DNA from: an uncultured Lachnospiraceae bacterium
Lineage (GTDB): Bacteria; Bacillota; Clostridia; Lachnospirales; Lachnospiraceae
Assembly (NCBI GenBank): GCA_910584205.1
Contig: CAJUAA010000012.1
Span: 26,107-90,106 of the forward strand
Reading direction: 5' to 3'
Length of the DNA stretch: 64,000 nucleotides
Part shown: piece by piece, positions 32,941 to 42,362 of the stretch
Position numbering within the stretch: position 1 is the stretch's first letter
Layout: the number at the start of each line of letters is the position of its first letter
Notes under the pieces: model-generated
What the model was told of the DNA's origin: nothing
The model's database searches: none
Seen by the model: only the letters and a program-made list of their open reading frames with translations
Position numbers and translations under genes: made by a program

Positions 32941-34590
32941 TTATTTTAACCGGAAGCTTCCGATCAGTCTCTTCAAAAGCTGAGCCTGGCTTGCAAGTTC
33001 TTCGCTGGCCGCCGCACTCTCCTCGGACGTCGCGGAGTTGGACTGAACCACGGTGGAAATCTGTGTGATGCCATCCTTGATCCTGTTGATCGCCAGCTCC
33101 TGCTCCTTGGATGCGGCAGTGATCTTCCGGATATCCTCCGTCACATTCTCCGCTCCCGCCACTACAGAATTCAGGGACTCCTGCGTCTTTCCTGTCAGCA
33201 CGGAACCATTCTCCACCACACGAAGCGTCTTCTCGATGAGCGCCGTCGTATCCTTTGCTGCATCCGCACTTTTCGCCGCCAGATTTCGAACTTCGTCAGC
33301 AACTACCGCAAAGCCTTTGCCCGCGCTTCCGGCCCTTGCAGCCTCAACTGCCGCGTTCAGAGCAAGAATATTGGTCTGGAACGCGATATCTTCAATGGTC
33401 TTGATGATCTTGCTGATTTCGCTGGAACATGCATTGATCTGATCCATAGCCTCTGCCATTTCACGCATCTGATCATTGCAGACCGTGATGCTTCCGCCCA
33501 CGATCTCTGCCTCTTTATTGGTAGAAGCAGCCGTCTCCGCATTGTTATTGATCTGTTCCGTGATGCGCTCCACCATCTGAAGCAGATTATCCACCTCGGA
33601 AGCCTGCTCGGTAGCGCCCTGTGCCAGACTCTGAGCGCCCACTGCCACCTGGTTGGCTCCGGAATCCACCTGATTGGCGGATGCATGGATCTGGGACAGG
33701 GTATGGTTCAGCTGCTCGCTGATCGTACCAATGGCCGTCTGGATCTGCACAAAATCACCAATATAGGTAATGCTGCTCTCTTTCCCAAGATCCCCCTGTG
33801 CGATTCCGTCCAGCACATCGGAAATATCCGTAATATAAAGCTTCAGATTCTTTACAGAAGTATTCAGCGCTTCACCAAGCTGCCCCAGCTCATCCTGGCT
33901 CTTCACATCAATCTGGAAATCCAGCTTTCCTTCCGCAAGTTCCCGGCTGGACTCTGTAATGTCTTTAATCGGAACGAGGATTTTCCGAATCACCAACCCT
34001 ACCAGCAGACCGTTCATAAACAGAATCGCCAGAAGAACCACCAGGCTCACCGCTTCCGTCACATCGATGGAGCTGCGCAGATTCTGCTGATCGTCTGTCA
34101 CCAGTCCTTCCGTAATCTCCGCCACCTCGTCCAGAATGCTCACCAGCTGGTTCACATTCGCCTTAACCGTATTCTGATACATGTCTCTGGCCTGCGCCGG
34201 ATCGCTTACGCTCAGATCGAGAACTGTCTGCGCCGACTCATGAATCGCCTGGTGGATGGGTTTCATCTCTTCGATCAGTTCCAGGATTCTGCTGTCTACG
34301 CCCGACAGATCAGAACTGTAGAACCATTTACCAAGCACGCAGGTACGATAATCCTTGCTGCCGGTAAATTCCGTTCCCATGGAAACAGCCGAGCACAGGT
34401 TTTCAACCCAGCTGTAATGGGCTTTCTGAGCGGTCAGTACCAGTGTATGGATATCCACCGACTGATCTATATCTTTCGTATAGGATCTGCTTGCGTTCAG
34501 ACTTGTGACAGTCACGATTCCGCTGATGATCACCGCAAGAAACACCAGGGCCACACGCATCAAAACTTCCTGTTTTATTGTACGCTTCAT
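32941..34590 (-). CDS. Methyl-accepting chemotaxis protein with extracytoplasmic CZB-like domain
   Basis: A 549-residue receptor. TM1 is about residues 12-32 and TM2 about 180-202, with HAMP after it. Between them lies a CZB-like domain with the four zinc ligands visible: His58, Cys84 in CVLGKW, His113 and His117 (HQAIH). The cytoplasmic signalling hairpin has ILALNAAVEAARAGSAGKGF. Most described CZB receptors are cytoplasmic, so an outside placement is notable. There is no C-terminal NWETF-type CheR tether. It lies 60 bp after the next receptor gene, in the same direction. Confidence 0.9.
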   Translation of the reverse strand: MKRTIKQEVLMRVALVFLAVIISGIVTVTSLNASRSYTKDIDQSVDIHTLVLTAQKAHYSWVENLCSAVSMGTEFTGSKDYRTCVLGKWFYSSDLSGVDSRILELIEEMKPIHQAIHESAQTVLDLSVSDPAQARDMYQNTVKANVNQLVSILDEVAEITEGLVTDDQQNLRSSIDVTEAVSLVVLLAILFMNGLLVGLVIRKILVPIKDITESSRELAEGKLDFQIDVKSQDELGQLGEALNTSVKNLKLYITDISDVLDGIAQGDLGKESSITYIGDFVQIQTAIGTISEQLNHTLSQIHASANQVDSGANQVAVGAQSLAQGATEQASEVDNLLQMVERITEQINNNAETAASTNKEAEIVGGSITVCNDQMREMAEAMDQINACSSEISKIIKTIEDIAFQTNILALNAAVEAARAGSAGKGFAVVADEVRNLAAKSADAAKDTTALIEKTLRVVENGSVLTGKTQESLNSVVAGAENVTEDIRKITAASKEQELAINRIKDGITQISTVVQSNSATSEESAAASEELASQAQLLKRLIGSFRLK

Positions 34591-34650
34591 GTCCTCTCCT
34601 TTATTATATTTCCGGCATGCCAGAACATGACGGAAATGTCTTATTTTTTA

Positions 34651-36438
34651 TCAATATTTATCATATCCGCCATAGGAAACATTCATATCCATGCTGTAAT
34701 CCGGCTCATAGGAAGAAACTGGTCCTGATACACCAGGAGCCGAATCCACAAGATCCGTGTCCAGTCTGAACTTTCTCACCAGCTCGTTCAGAATCTGAGC
34801 CTGTCCGGAAAGCTCCTCGCTGGCCGCCGCGCTTTCTTCCGCCGTCGCCGAGTTGGTCTGCACCACACTGGAGATCTGGTCGATGCCAAGTGTAATCTGG
34901 GAAATGGACTCCGCCTGATCCGTAGCTGCTTTTGCAATGGACCCCATCAGGCTGCTCGCTTCCTGAATATCGCTGATCACCACTTCCAGAGACTGTGCGG
35001 TCTCATCCGCAATACGTTTTCCATTTTCCACTGCCTGAAGAGAATTCTCAATCAGAACCGCCGTATTCTTGGAAGCCTCCGCCGACTTGCTCGCCAGATT
35101 GCGCACCTCGTCTGCCACAACCGCGAAACCTTTTCCTGCCGCTCCCGCTCTGGCAGCCTCAACCGCCGCGTTCAAAGCCAGGATATTGGTCTGGAATGCA
35201 ATGTCTTCAATCGTCTTGATAATCTTACCGATCTCTCCGGAAGAAGCATTAATATCCGCCATTGCCTGCAGCATGTCGTGCATGCGGTTGTTGCTCTCTC
35301 CGGCCTTCTCGCCCACCTGCATGGACTTATCGCTTGCATCCTGAGCCTGCTGAGCCGTCTGATTGATGTTGTTCGATATTTCATTGATAGATGCTGCCAG
35401 CTCTTCCACAGAAGACGCCTGCTCTGTTGCTCCCTGGGAAAGCGCCTGCGCTCCGGAGGATACCTGATCGGACCCGGAAGACACCTGCGTTGCCGAGCGA
35501 TTCAAAGTTGCCAGAGTCTCGTTGAAGTTGTCTCTGATCCCCTTCATGGACTGGAAGATCTTTTGATAGTCCCCTACATACGCTTCCGCTATCGTCGAAT
35601 GGATCGTAAAATCTCCGTCTGCCATGGCGCCCAGAATCTTCTCGATGTCGCGCACAATGGAGCTGACCGCCGTTGTCACCTTGTGCATGCTGTCTGCCAT
35701 AGAACCGAACTCGTCTTTCGCATCATATTCCACATCCACGGAAAGGTTGCCCTGTACCATCTCTTTCATGGCTGCCTCGATCACTTTCACCGGAACAGCA
35801 ATGCTTACACTCAGACGAAGGGCGAGAATCACAGTGATGATGAACGCCACTGCAGCAATGCCGATACCCAGGGCCAGAAGTCCGTTCATCTTTAACATCT
35901 GATCGTCAAAGCTGGTCTGAGCACTGGTTCCGATCTGTGCATATGCCTGGTCAAGCACTGCCGTATACTCTTCCACCACCGGTATGTACTCGTTCTCGAT
36001 GATTTCCAGCGCCTGCTCATTGCCTGCCGCCGTACAGAGCGCCGCTGCTTCCATCACTCTTTCTCTGACAGATCCGTTGTTTGTCATCAATGTCACAAAC
36101 TCCTGCAGAAGCGTCACATCTCCGTTGTACTCCTCGATCAGTTTTTCCGCCGTGGCACGGATATCGGTGATATTCTGATCCACCACCTGGGCTCTCTGGC
36201 TGTATTCCTGCTGATTCGTCGTATTCGCAGCCAGAAGCATCTCTTTCAGTGCCTCCTGAAGTTTTGTCTCAATGCTCTGCACGGATGTCACTGCGACAAA
36301 GTCTTCCTGATAGAAATTCTGATAACCTGACTTGGAGATTGCGATTCCTGAACAGGTTGCGACCACTGACACCAGAAACAGTACCAGTATGAGGCCAAAA
36401 GATACTAGAAATTTAACATTAAGTTTTAGGTTTTTCAT
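34651..36438 (-). CDS. Methyl-accepting chemotaxis protein (4HB-type sensor)
   Basis: A 595-residue receptor: TM1 near residues 8-32, an all-helical extracellular sensor of about 155 residues resembling the four-helix-bundle MCP domain, TM2 near 185-210, HAMP, and the signalling tip ILALNAAVEAARAGAAGKGF. The C-terminus ends in an acidic/Tyr-rich tail (SMDMNVSYGGYDKY), not a CheR pentapeptide. GGAGG six to seven bases upstream fixes the ATG at 36438 instead of 36480. The ligand is unknown. Confidence 0.92.
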   Translation of the reverse strand: MKNLKLNVKFLVSFGLILVLFLVSVVATCSGIAISKSGYQNFYQEDFVAVTSVQSIETKLQEALKEMLLAANTTNQQEYSQRAQVVDQNITDIRATAEKLIEEYNGDVTLLQEFVTLMTNNGSVRERVMEAAALCTAAGNEQALEIIENEYIPVVEEYTAVLDQAYAQIGTSAQTSFDDQMLKMNGLLALGIGIAAVAFIITVILALRLSVSIAVPVKVIEAAMKEMVQGNLSVDVEYDAKDEFGSMADSMHKVTTAVSSIVRDIEKILGAMADGDFTIHSTIAEAYVGDYQKIFQSMKGIRDNFNETLATLNRSATQVSSGSDQVSSGAQALSQGATEQASSVEELAASINEISNNINQTAQQAQDASDKSMQVGEKAGESNNRMHDMLQAMADINASSGEIGKIIKTIEDIAFQTNILALNAAVEAARAGAAGKGFAVVADEVRNLASKSAEASKNTAVLIENSLQAVENGKRIADETAQSLEVVISDIQEASSLMGSIAKAATDQAESISQITLGIDQISSVVQTNSATAEESAAASEELSGQAQILNELVRKFRLDTDLVDSAPGVSGPVSSYEPDYSMDMNVSYGGYDKY

Positions 36439-36586
36439 CTCAACCCCTCCTTGTAAAAGCTGTCGGATCCGCTTCTCCATCAGGGAAGCCCGCCGCTATC
36501 TTTTAATATGTCGACGCGTTTTCGCCTTTTATAACACATTTTTAAGAAATTTTTTGATTTTTTTCAAAAAAGAGGGACAAAGCCCT

Positions 36587-36612
36587 TATACTTGCTCTTT
36601 TTTCGCCGATAA
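36587..36612 (+). promoter_or_regulatory. Candidate sigma-28 promoter for cheA operon
   Basis: GCCGATAA at 36605-36612 is an exact match to the sigma-28 -10 consensus, and TATA (36587-36590) stands 14 bp upstream in place of TAAA. It reads toward cheA, about 118 bp downstream. FliA, the factor that would use it, is encoded at 11194-11955. Confidence 0.5.
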
Positions 36613-36729
36613 TTATTCTAGTATGCCATAGTCTGCCATACTATTTTTTGCAGCAGGCTTTTTGTTTTATGCACTTTTTAATAAGAAGCGTTTGCAGAGA
36701 CTATATCAAAAAGACAGGTGGTGTTTATA

Positions 36730-38826
36730 ATGGATAACGGTATGGAAGGTATGCTTGATACATACCTCTTCGAGACGAATTCTCTTCTGGACCAGCTTGA
36801 CGAGATGCTTGTAAAGGACGAGAAGATCGGTGATTTCTCTTCCGATGACGTCAACGAGATCTTCCGCATCATGCATACGATCAAGGGTTCCTCCGCTATG
36901 ATGGAGTTTGGTTCCCTTGCGAGTATCGCACATCATATAGAAGATTTGTTCTTCTATATTCGCGACAAGGGCATCGATTCTCTGGATCCGGAACACAAAA
37001 AAGAGCTGTTCAATCTGATGTTCCGTTCCGAGGACTGCTTACGGGGACAGGTAGAGAAGGTGGAGAACGGGGAACCCCTGGATACCGATATGGATTCCTT
37101 CGCTTCTGAGATCAACCAGTTCCTGAAAAAAATCAGCGGAACCGCTTCAGAGGAACCGGAGGCCCCGGCCGACGCAGCCCCGAAGGGGCAGGCATCGGCG
37201 CCGGACAGCATGACCTCCGCGGAAAATCTTCCGGCGGACGGCAGCGCCGTATGTTTCCTGCATGTATTCCTTGACGAGGGCATCGGCATGGAGAATCTGC
37301 GCGCGTTCATGATCGTCAATTCCCTGAAGGAATGCGACGTGGATTTCCGTCATTATCCTTCCGATATGGATTCCAATCCCGAGACCTGCGCGGTCATCGT
37401 TGAGGATGGTTTCTATCTCGCTTTCGACAGTGCAGAAACGGCCGCTGTAGCGGAGGACCTTTTGAAGTCTCAGGGGCACATCCGCTCCTATGAACTGGTC
37501 ATGGTTCCCCAGCCGGAGCCCGAGCCTCCAAAGGTTCAGGAAGCGGCTCCGTCCGCAGGCGCCGCGCCCGCTCCCGCACCGGAGCACAGGGAGGCTCCGC
37601 AGAAAGCGGCTCCCGCCAATGCACCGGTCAAGCAGAATCTGATCAGTGTGAATCTGACGAAATTAAATGACCTGATGGATATCGTAGGTGAGATCGTCAT
37701 CACGGAATCCATGGTCACTTCCTGTCCGGAGCTGGATCAGCTGAACCGTGACAGCTATGATAATTTCATGAAATCCGCCCGTCAGCTGCGCAAGCTGACA
37801 GACGACCTGCAGGATCTTGCCATGTCCCTTCGAATGGTTCCCATCTCCGGCGTTTTCCAGAAGATGAACCGTATCGTCCGCGACATGAAGCAGAAGCTGG
37901 ACAAAGATGTGCGCCTCACTCTGATCGGAGAGGATACGGAAGTCGACAAGACCATCGTGGACAGCATCCAGGACCCGATCATGCATATGGTCCGCAACTC
38001 CATGGACCACGGCATCGAGGACACGGCGGACGAACGTATCGCCGCCGGCAAGAATCCTCAGGGAGAGATCGTGCTCTCCGCTACCCATACAAGCAATGAG
38101 GTCATTATCTCCATTGCCGACGACGGAAAGGGTATGAATCCCGACCAGATCCTTGCCAAAGCAAAGGAAAAGGGAATCCTTGTAAAGCCGGAGAACGAAT
38201 ACACGAAAAAGGAAGCGCTTGGACTGATTATGCTGCCCGGCTTCTCCACCAACCAGACCGTCACGGAATTTTCCGGCAGAGGCGTGGGCATGGACGTGGT
38301 GAAGAAGAACGTGGAAAGCGTCGGCGGAGTCGTCTCTCTGACCAGCGAAGAAGGAAAGGGAACCACATTTTCCATCAAGATTCCTCTGACCCTCTCCATT
38401 ATGGACGGCATGAAGGTGACGGTAGGGCGTTCGATCTTCACGATCCCCATCGCCAATATCCGCCAGTCCTTCAAGATCACGGCTGAGGAGATCATCTATG
38501 ATGAAAACGGCAATGAGATGGTGGAACGCATCGGCGGCTTCTATCCCATCGTCCGGCTCCATCAGTTCTACGGCATCGAGACAGAGGTGACCCGTCCGGA
38601 AGACGGTATCCTGATCTGGGTAGAGACCAGCGATCATTCCTTCTGTCTGTTCGTAGACGACCTGATCGGAGAACAGCAGGTAGTGGTGAAACCGTTCCCT
38701 GCTTTCCTGAACTGCTTTGAACTGAAGAATTACGGCATCGGCGGCTGTACGATCCTCGGCGACGGCAATATCAGTATCATACTTGATATCCCGAGCCTGC
38801 ACACAGCCACCCTGGAAGGCTTTTAG
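36730..38826 (+). CDS. cheA: Chemotaxis histidine kinase CheA
   Basis: A 698-residue CheA: P1 HPt domain with phospho-accepting His49 (RIMHTIKGSS), a P2-like CheY-binding part around residues 170-260, an Ala/Pro-rich linker, P3 dimerisation, P4 kinase (MVRNSMDHGIE; IADDGKGMNPDQI; FSGRGVGMDVVKKNV) and P5 CheW-like domain. AGGTGG six bases upstream selects the ATG at 36730. It heads the rightward cheA-cheW-cheR-cheB operon, divergent from the receptors. Confidence 0.95.
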   Translation: MDNGMEGMLDTYLFETNSLLDQLDEMLVKDEKIGDFSSDDVNEIFRIMHTIKGSSAMMEFGSLASIAHHIEDLFFYIRDKGIDSLDPEHKKELFNLMFRSEDCLRGQVEKVENGEPLDTDMDSFASEINQFLKKISGTASEEPEAPADAAPKGQASAPDSMTSAENLPADGSAVCFLHVFLDEGIGMENLRAFMIVNSLKECDVDFRHYPSDMDSNPETCAVIVEDGFYLAFDSAETAAVAEDLLKSQGHIRSYELVMVPQPEPEPPKVQEAAPSAGAAPAPAPEHREAPQKAAPANAPVKQNLISVNLTKLNDLMDIVGEIVITESMVTSCPELDQLNRDSYDNFMKSARQLRKLTDDLQDLAMSLRMVPISGVFQKMNRIVRDMKQKLDKDVRLTLIGEDTEVDKTIVDSIQDPIMHMVRNSMDHGIEDTADERIAAGKNPQGEIVLSATHTSNEVIISIADDGKGMNPDQILAKAKEKGILVKPENEYTKKEALGLIMLPGFSTNQTVTEFSGRGVGMDVVKKNVESVGGVVSLTSEEGKGTTFSIKIPLTLSIMDGMKVTVGRSIFTIPIANIRQSFKITAEEIIYDENGNEMVERIGGFYPIVRLHQFYGIETEVTRPEDGILIWVETSDHSFCLFVDDLIGEQQVVVKPFPAFLNCFELKNYGIGGCTILGDGNISIILDIPSLHTATLEGF

Positions 38827-38841
38827 AAGGGAGGAATAGAT

Positions 38842-39324
38842 ATGGCTGAACAGACACTATCCAACGGAGAGCTCCTTGAGACTCCGGAACTTGACGAGGT
38901 ATCGACCATCGAGCGCTGTCTGACCTTTAAAGCCGGCGACCTGATCCTGTATATCAGTACCCGACACGTAATCGAGATCATCAACAATTATTCGATCACC
39001 AATCTGCCGCTGGTACCGCCCTATATCAAGGGAATCATCAATCTGAGAGGACAGGTGCTGCCCGTTGTGGATATTCAGATGCGCATGGGCAAGTCAGAGG
39101 CGGAAGCCGGCAATGAGACCTGTATCATTGTTCTGGATATTGATTCGGTTTCTCTGGGCATCATTGTGGATTCCGTACGCCAGGTCATTGACATTGATCT
39201 GAAAGATGTACGTCCGATCCCGCTGAAACGCCAGCAGAAACTGCTGGACGGAATGGTAACCATGGAGGACGGAAGCGTCTTCATGTCCGTGGACTGCCAG
39301 GCGCTGGCCAAAGCGCAGTATTAA
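38842..39324 (+). CDS. cheW: Chemotaxis coupling protein CheW
   Basis: A 160-residue CheW with two SH3-like lobes: ISTRHVIEIINNYSITNLPL, IKGIINLRGQVLPVVDI and LGIIVDSVRQVIDI. It links receptors to CheA. GGGAGG precedes the ATG, 15 bp after cheA. CheV at 7533-8465 gives a second CheW-type coupling protein. Confidence 0.95.
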   Translation: MAEQTLSNGELLETPELDEVSTIERCLTFKAGDLILYISTRHVIEIINNYSITNLPLVPPYIKGIINLRGQVLPVVDIQMRMGKSEAEAGNETCIIVLDIDSVSLGIIVDSVRQVIDIDLKDVRPIPLKRQQKLLDGMVTMEDGSVFMSVDCQALAKAQY

Positions 39325-39356
39325 CACGCTACAATAAACGATACGAGGTGATTTAG

Positions 39357-40175
39357 ATGCTGACACTGACTGATCAGGATTTCCAGCGTCTCTATGTATA
39401 TATCAAGCAACATTATGGAATTGACCTGAGCAAGAAGAAACAGCTGATCGTAAGCCGTCTTTCTCACACTCTTTCCGCCCAGGGATTCAAGGATTTTAAA
39501 TCCTATGTGGATGATATCCTTTCCGGCCGCGACCCGGATATGGTCACGGCCATGCTGAACAAGCTGACGACAAACTACACGTATTTCCTTCGTGAGGAAG
39601 CGCATTTCAAATATTTCCAGGAGGTTGTACTGCCTGATCTGGAGCGCAAACATGCCCGGGACAAATCGCTCTCCATCTGGAGCGCGGGCTGTTCCTCAGG
39701 CCAGGAGCCCTACACGATCTCCATGTTTCTTCTGGAATATTTCGGCGCAAAAGCCTCTCAATGGGATACCAGAATCCTTGCCACTGATATTTCCAACAAG
39801 ATTCTGGACGAGGCCATTCGCGCCGTCTATCCGGCAGAGAGCATGGAACCGCTCCCCGCCACCTGGAAGACAAAGTACTTTGTAAAAACAGGCGACGGAA
39901 AATGCACCGTATCTCCTGCCCTGAAGAAAAACGTGATCTTCAGACCATTTAATCTGATGGATCCCATCACCTTTAAGAAGAAGTTCGATCTGATCTTCTG
40001 CCGCAATGTCATGATCTATTTTGATCAGGATACGAAGGACGCCCTGGTCCAGCGTTTCTACAACGCAACGGTCCCTGGAGGCCACCTGTTCATCGGCCAT
40101 TCCGAGGGTCTGACCAAGACGACCTGTCCCTATGAGTATATTCAACCGGCCATCTATCAGAAAACCGGCAGATAG
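39357..40175 (+). CDS. cheR: Chemoreceptor methyltransferase CheR
   Basis: A 272-residue CheR: an N-terminal helical domain (residues 1-75), then a SAM-binding domain with IWSAGCSSGQEPYTISMFL, ILATDISNKIL, FRPFNLMDP and FCRNVMIYFDQ. It methylates Glu residues of receptors, opposing CheB. AGGTG precedes the ATG. Confidence 0.95.
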   Translation: MLTLTDQDFQRLYVYIKQHYGIDLSKKKQLIVSRLSHTLSAQGFKDFKSYVDDILSGRDPDMVTAMLNKLTTNYTYFLREEAHFKYFQEVVLPDLERKHARDKSLSIWSAGCSSGQEPYTISMFLLEYFGAKASQWDTRILATDISNKILDEAIRAVYPAESMEPLPATWKTKYFVKTGDGKCTVSPALKKNVIFRPFNLMDPITFKKKFDLIFCRNVMIYFDQDTKDALVQRFYNATVPGGHLFIGHSEGLTKTTCPYEYIQPAIYQKTGR

Positions 40176-40211
40176 GCCCTGTAAAACCGTTAAGAAAGAA
40201 GGTATCCATTC

Positions 40212-41330
40212 ATGGCACAGAAGATTCGTGTAATGGTAGTCGATGATTCCATCGTGTTCCGAAACTGGCTGATTAACAATCTGCAGGAAGACCAGCGGTT
40301 TGAAATTGTCGGTTATGCCATCAACGCTCTTGACGCCAAGAACAAGCTTCCTGCACTGAAACCGGACATTATGACTCTGGATATCGAGATGCCGGGCATG
40401 ACCGGACTGCAGTTTCTGAAAGAAGTCCTTCCGGTCAATCCCATTCCTGTCATTCTTGTGTCTTCTCTGAATGTACAGGTATTTGATGCGCTGGCAGCCG
40501 GTGCAGTAGATTTTGTGCGGAAGCCGGAAAGCGAACCCGGCGCAAGAGACCGTTTCGTACGGACGCTCAAATCCAAGCTGGCCGTGGGGAAAAATGCACA
40601 TCCCCGTCTGCCCTCTCACGATCCTGCCGCCATGTACCAGAAAGCCAAGACGGCATCCGCCGGAAGCACCATAAGCAGCACCGGCGGTTTTGGATATCAG
40701 CCGGCACAGGCAGTGGCTGCCAGGCCTCGCATGAACACGGCCATTCCGCCCCATCCCAGCATAGATGTCATCGCCATCGGAGCTTCCACCGGAGGAACCG
40801 AGGCAATTCTGGATGTGGTACGTCATTTTCCGGCGAAGATGCCGGGCATCGTCATTACCCAGCACATGCCTGCCGGCTTTACCGGCATGTATGCGGAACG
40901 CCTGAACCGGATCTGCAATCTGCAAGTACGGGAAGCCAAACACGGCGACAAGATACAGCCCGGACTGGTACTGCTCGCCCCCGGAGGGCTGCAGATGCGG
41001 GTTGTCCGTATGGGAACGGGATATGCGGTGAGCTGTTCCGACGGCGAAAAGGTCAGCGGGCACAAGCCCTCGGTGGATGTGCTCTTTGATTCGGTAGCCG
41101 CCACGGTACGCAATCGCGCCATCGGCGTCATCCTCACCGGTATGGGCGCGGACGGCGCGGCGGGCATGCTGCGTATGAGAAGGGCCGGCGCCTACACGAT
41201 CGGACAGGATAAGGACAGCTGCGTCGTATACGGAATGCCTATGGAAGCATTCAAGATCGGAGCGGTCTGTATGCAGGCTCCGCTGAATTCCATCCATCAT
41301 GCCGTCATGGGACGTCTTTCCAAAGGATAA
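40212..41330 (+). CDS. cheB: Chemoreceptor methylesterase/deamidase CheB
   Basis: A 372-residue protein. The receiver domain has D11-D12 and phospho-acceptor D57 (TLDIEMPGMTG). The esterase domain has the Ser-His-Asp triad in IGASTGGTEAI, TQHMPAGFT and TGMGADGA. The linker between (residues about 125-180) is Pro/Ala/Ser-rich. It is last in the operon, followed by a strong terminator. Confidence 0.96.
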   Translation: MAQKIRVMVVDDSIVFRNWLINNLQEDQRFEIVGYAINALDAKNKLPALKPDIMTLDIEMPGMTGLQFLKEVLPVNPIPVILVSSLNVQVFDALAAGAVDFVRKPESEPGARDRFVRTLKSKLAVGKNAHPRLPSHDPAAMYQKAKTASAGSTISSTGGFGYQPAQAVAARPRMNTAIPPHPSIDVIAIGASTGGTEAILDVVRHFPAKMPGIVITQHMPAGFTGMYAERLNRICNLQVREAKHGDKIQPGLVLLAPGGLQMRVVRMGTGYAVSCSDGEKVSGHKPSVDVLFDSVAATVRNRAIGVILTGMGADGAAGMLRMRRAGAYTIGQDKDSCVVYGMPMEAFKIGAVCMQAPLNSIHHAVMGRLSKG

Positions 41331-41340
41331 ACCAATAAGA

Positions 41341-41376
41341 AAAGGACCGTCAGCTTTCTGATGGTCCTCTTTTTAT
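41341..41376 (+). terminator. Bidirectional terminator between cheB and the SufB-type gene
   Basis: AGGACCGTCAG-CTTT-CTGATGGTCCT followed by CTTTTTAT. The reverse strand ends in CCTTTTCTT, so it can also close the convergent SufC/SufB unit that stops at 41412. Confidence 0.85.
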
Positions 41377-41411
41377 TTATACATGTCGCTTTATGCCTGA
41401 ATGTGCAGCCG

Positions 41412-42329
41412 TTATTTTAAAAATCCGTTTACAATCTGCTCTTCCGCTTCCTGCTCCGTCAGCCCCAGAGTCATCAGCTTGATGATCTGCTCTCCCGCGA
41501 TCTTCCCGATGGCCGCTTCGTGAATGAGGCTGGCGTCCAGATGGTTCGCGTCCAGAGAGGGAACCGCGTTTACATGGCCTTCATCCATCAGGATCGCGTC
41601 GCACTCCGTATGGCCGTAGCACCGGTTGTTTCCGCAGATTTTGGAGTTGAACACCTGGGTGGAACTTCCCTTCGCCACGGAACGGGATACCACGTCGGCA
41701 GTCGAACCCGCGCCATTAAGATCCACCTGGAAATTCGTCTCCGCGTACTGCTCTTTGTGGGTCATGATCTTCTCCTTGATGATCAGCGTCGCCCCGTCCT
41801 TCAGATCCGCTTTCGTATCCCGGATCGTGGAATCCACGCCTTTGATCTGAGTCGTCTCCATCTCCATGCAGCTGTCTTCATCCATATGGACAATGGTGGT
41901 GGGATTCAATATCTTTCCGCCGGTCCCTTCGCCTTCCCCGTAATGCTTCTCCACATATTTCACCCGGGCGTTCTTTCCGATATGAAAGGTATGGATGCCG
42001 TCGTGCTCTGTATCCTCGCTTCCGCCGCAGTGAATACCGCATCCTGCCACGATGACCACATCCGCGTCCTCCCCGATGTAAAAATCATTGTACACCAGAT
42101 CCTTCAGGCCGCTCTGGCTTACGATCACCGGAATGTGAACGCTCTCGTTCTTCGTTCCGGGCCTGATGATAATATCGATGCCGGGCTTCTCCTTTTTGCT
42201 GACAATGTCAATATTCGCCGTCGTATTTCTCCCTGCCAGCGCTCCGTTGTCCCGAATATTATAGGCTCCTTCCGGCACTGCGTGAAGATCCGCCACCTTG
42301 CTGAGCATATGCATCTGTAATTGATCCAT
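41412..42329 (-). CDS. SufB/SufD-family Fe-S assembly scaffold (SmsB-like)
   Basis: A 305-residue SufBD-fold protein, much shorter than the roughly 470-residue SufB of complete SUF operons. It contains the right-handed beta-helix core, an early CGIHCGGSEDTEHDG segment, and a C-terminal helical region (LIHEAAIGKIAGEQIIKL). It is paired with a SufC-like ATPase 33 bp upstream, and no SufD, SufS, SufU or SufE gene follows. This matches the two-gene minimal SUF-like systems described from anaerobes. It would assemble Fe-S clusters in the cytoplasm. Confidence 0.85.
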   Translation of the reverse strand: MDQLQMHMLSKVADLHAVPEGAYNIRDNGALAGRNTTANIDIVSKKEKPGIDIIIRPGTKNESVHIPVIVSQSGLKDLVYNDFYIGEDADVVIVAGCGIHCGGSEDTEHDGIHTFHIGKNARVKYVEKHYGEGEGTGGKILNPTTIVHMDEDSCMEMETTQIKGVDSTIRDTKADLKDGATLIIKEKIMTHKEQYAETNFQVDLNGAGSTADVVSRSVAKGSSTQVFNSKICGNNRCYGHTECDAILMDEGHVNAVPSLDANHLDASLIHEAAIGKIAGEQIIKLMTLGLTEQEAEEQIVNGFLK

Positions 42330-42362
42330 GTTCGTATCCTCTTTCTCTTCGTCTTCCCTGAT

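Noticed and set aside
39696..41300. A 534-codon open frame on the minus strand
   Set aside because: It is antisense to cheR and cheB, both of which carry complete catalytic motifs.
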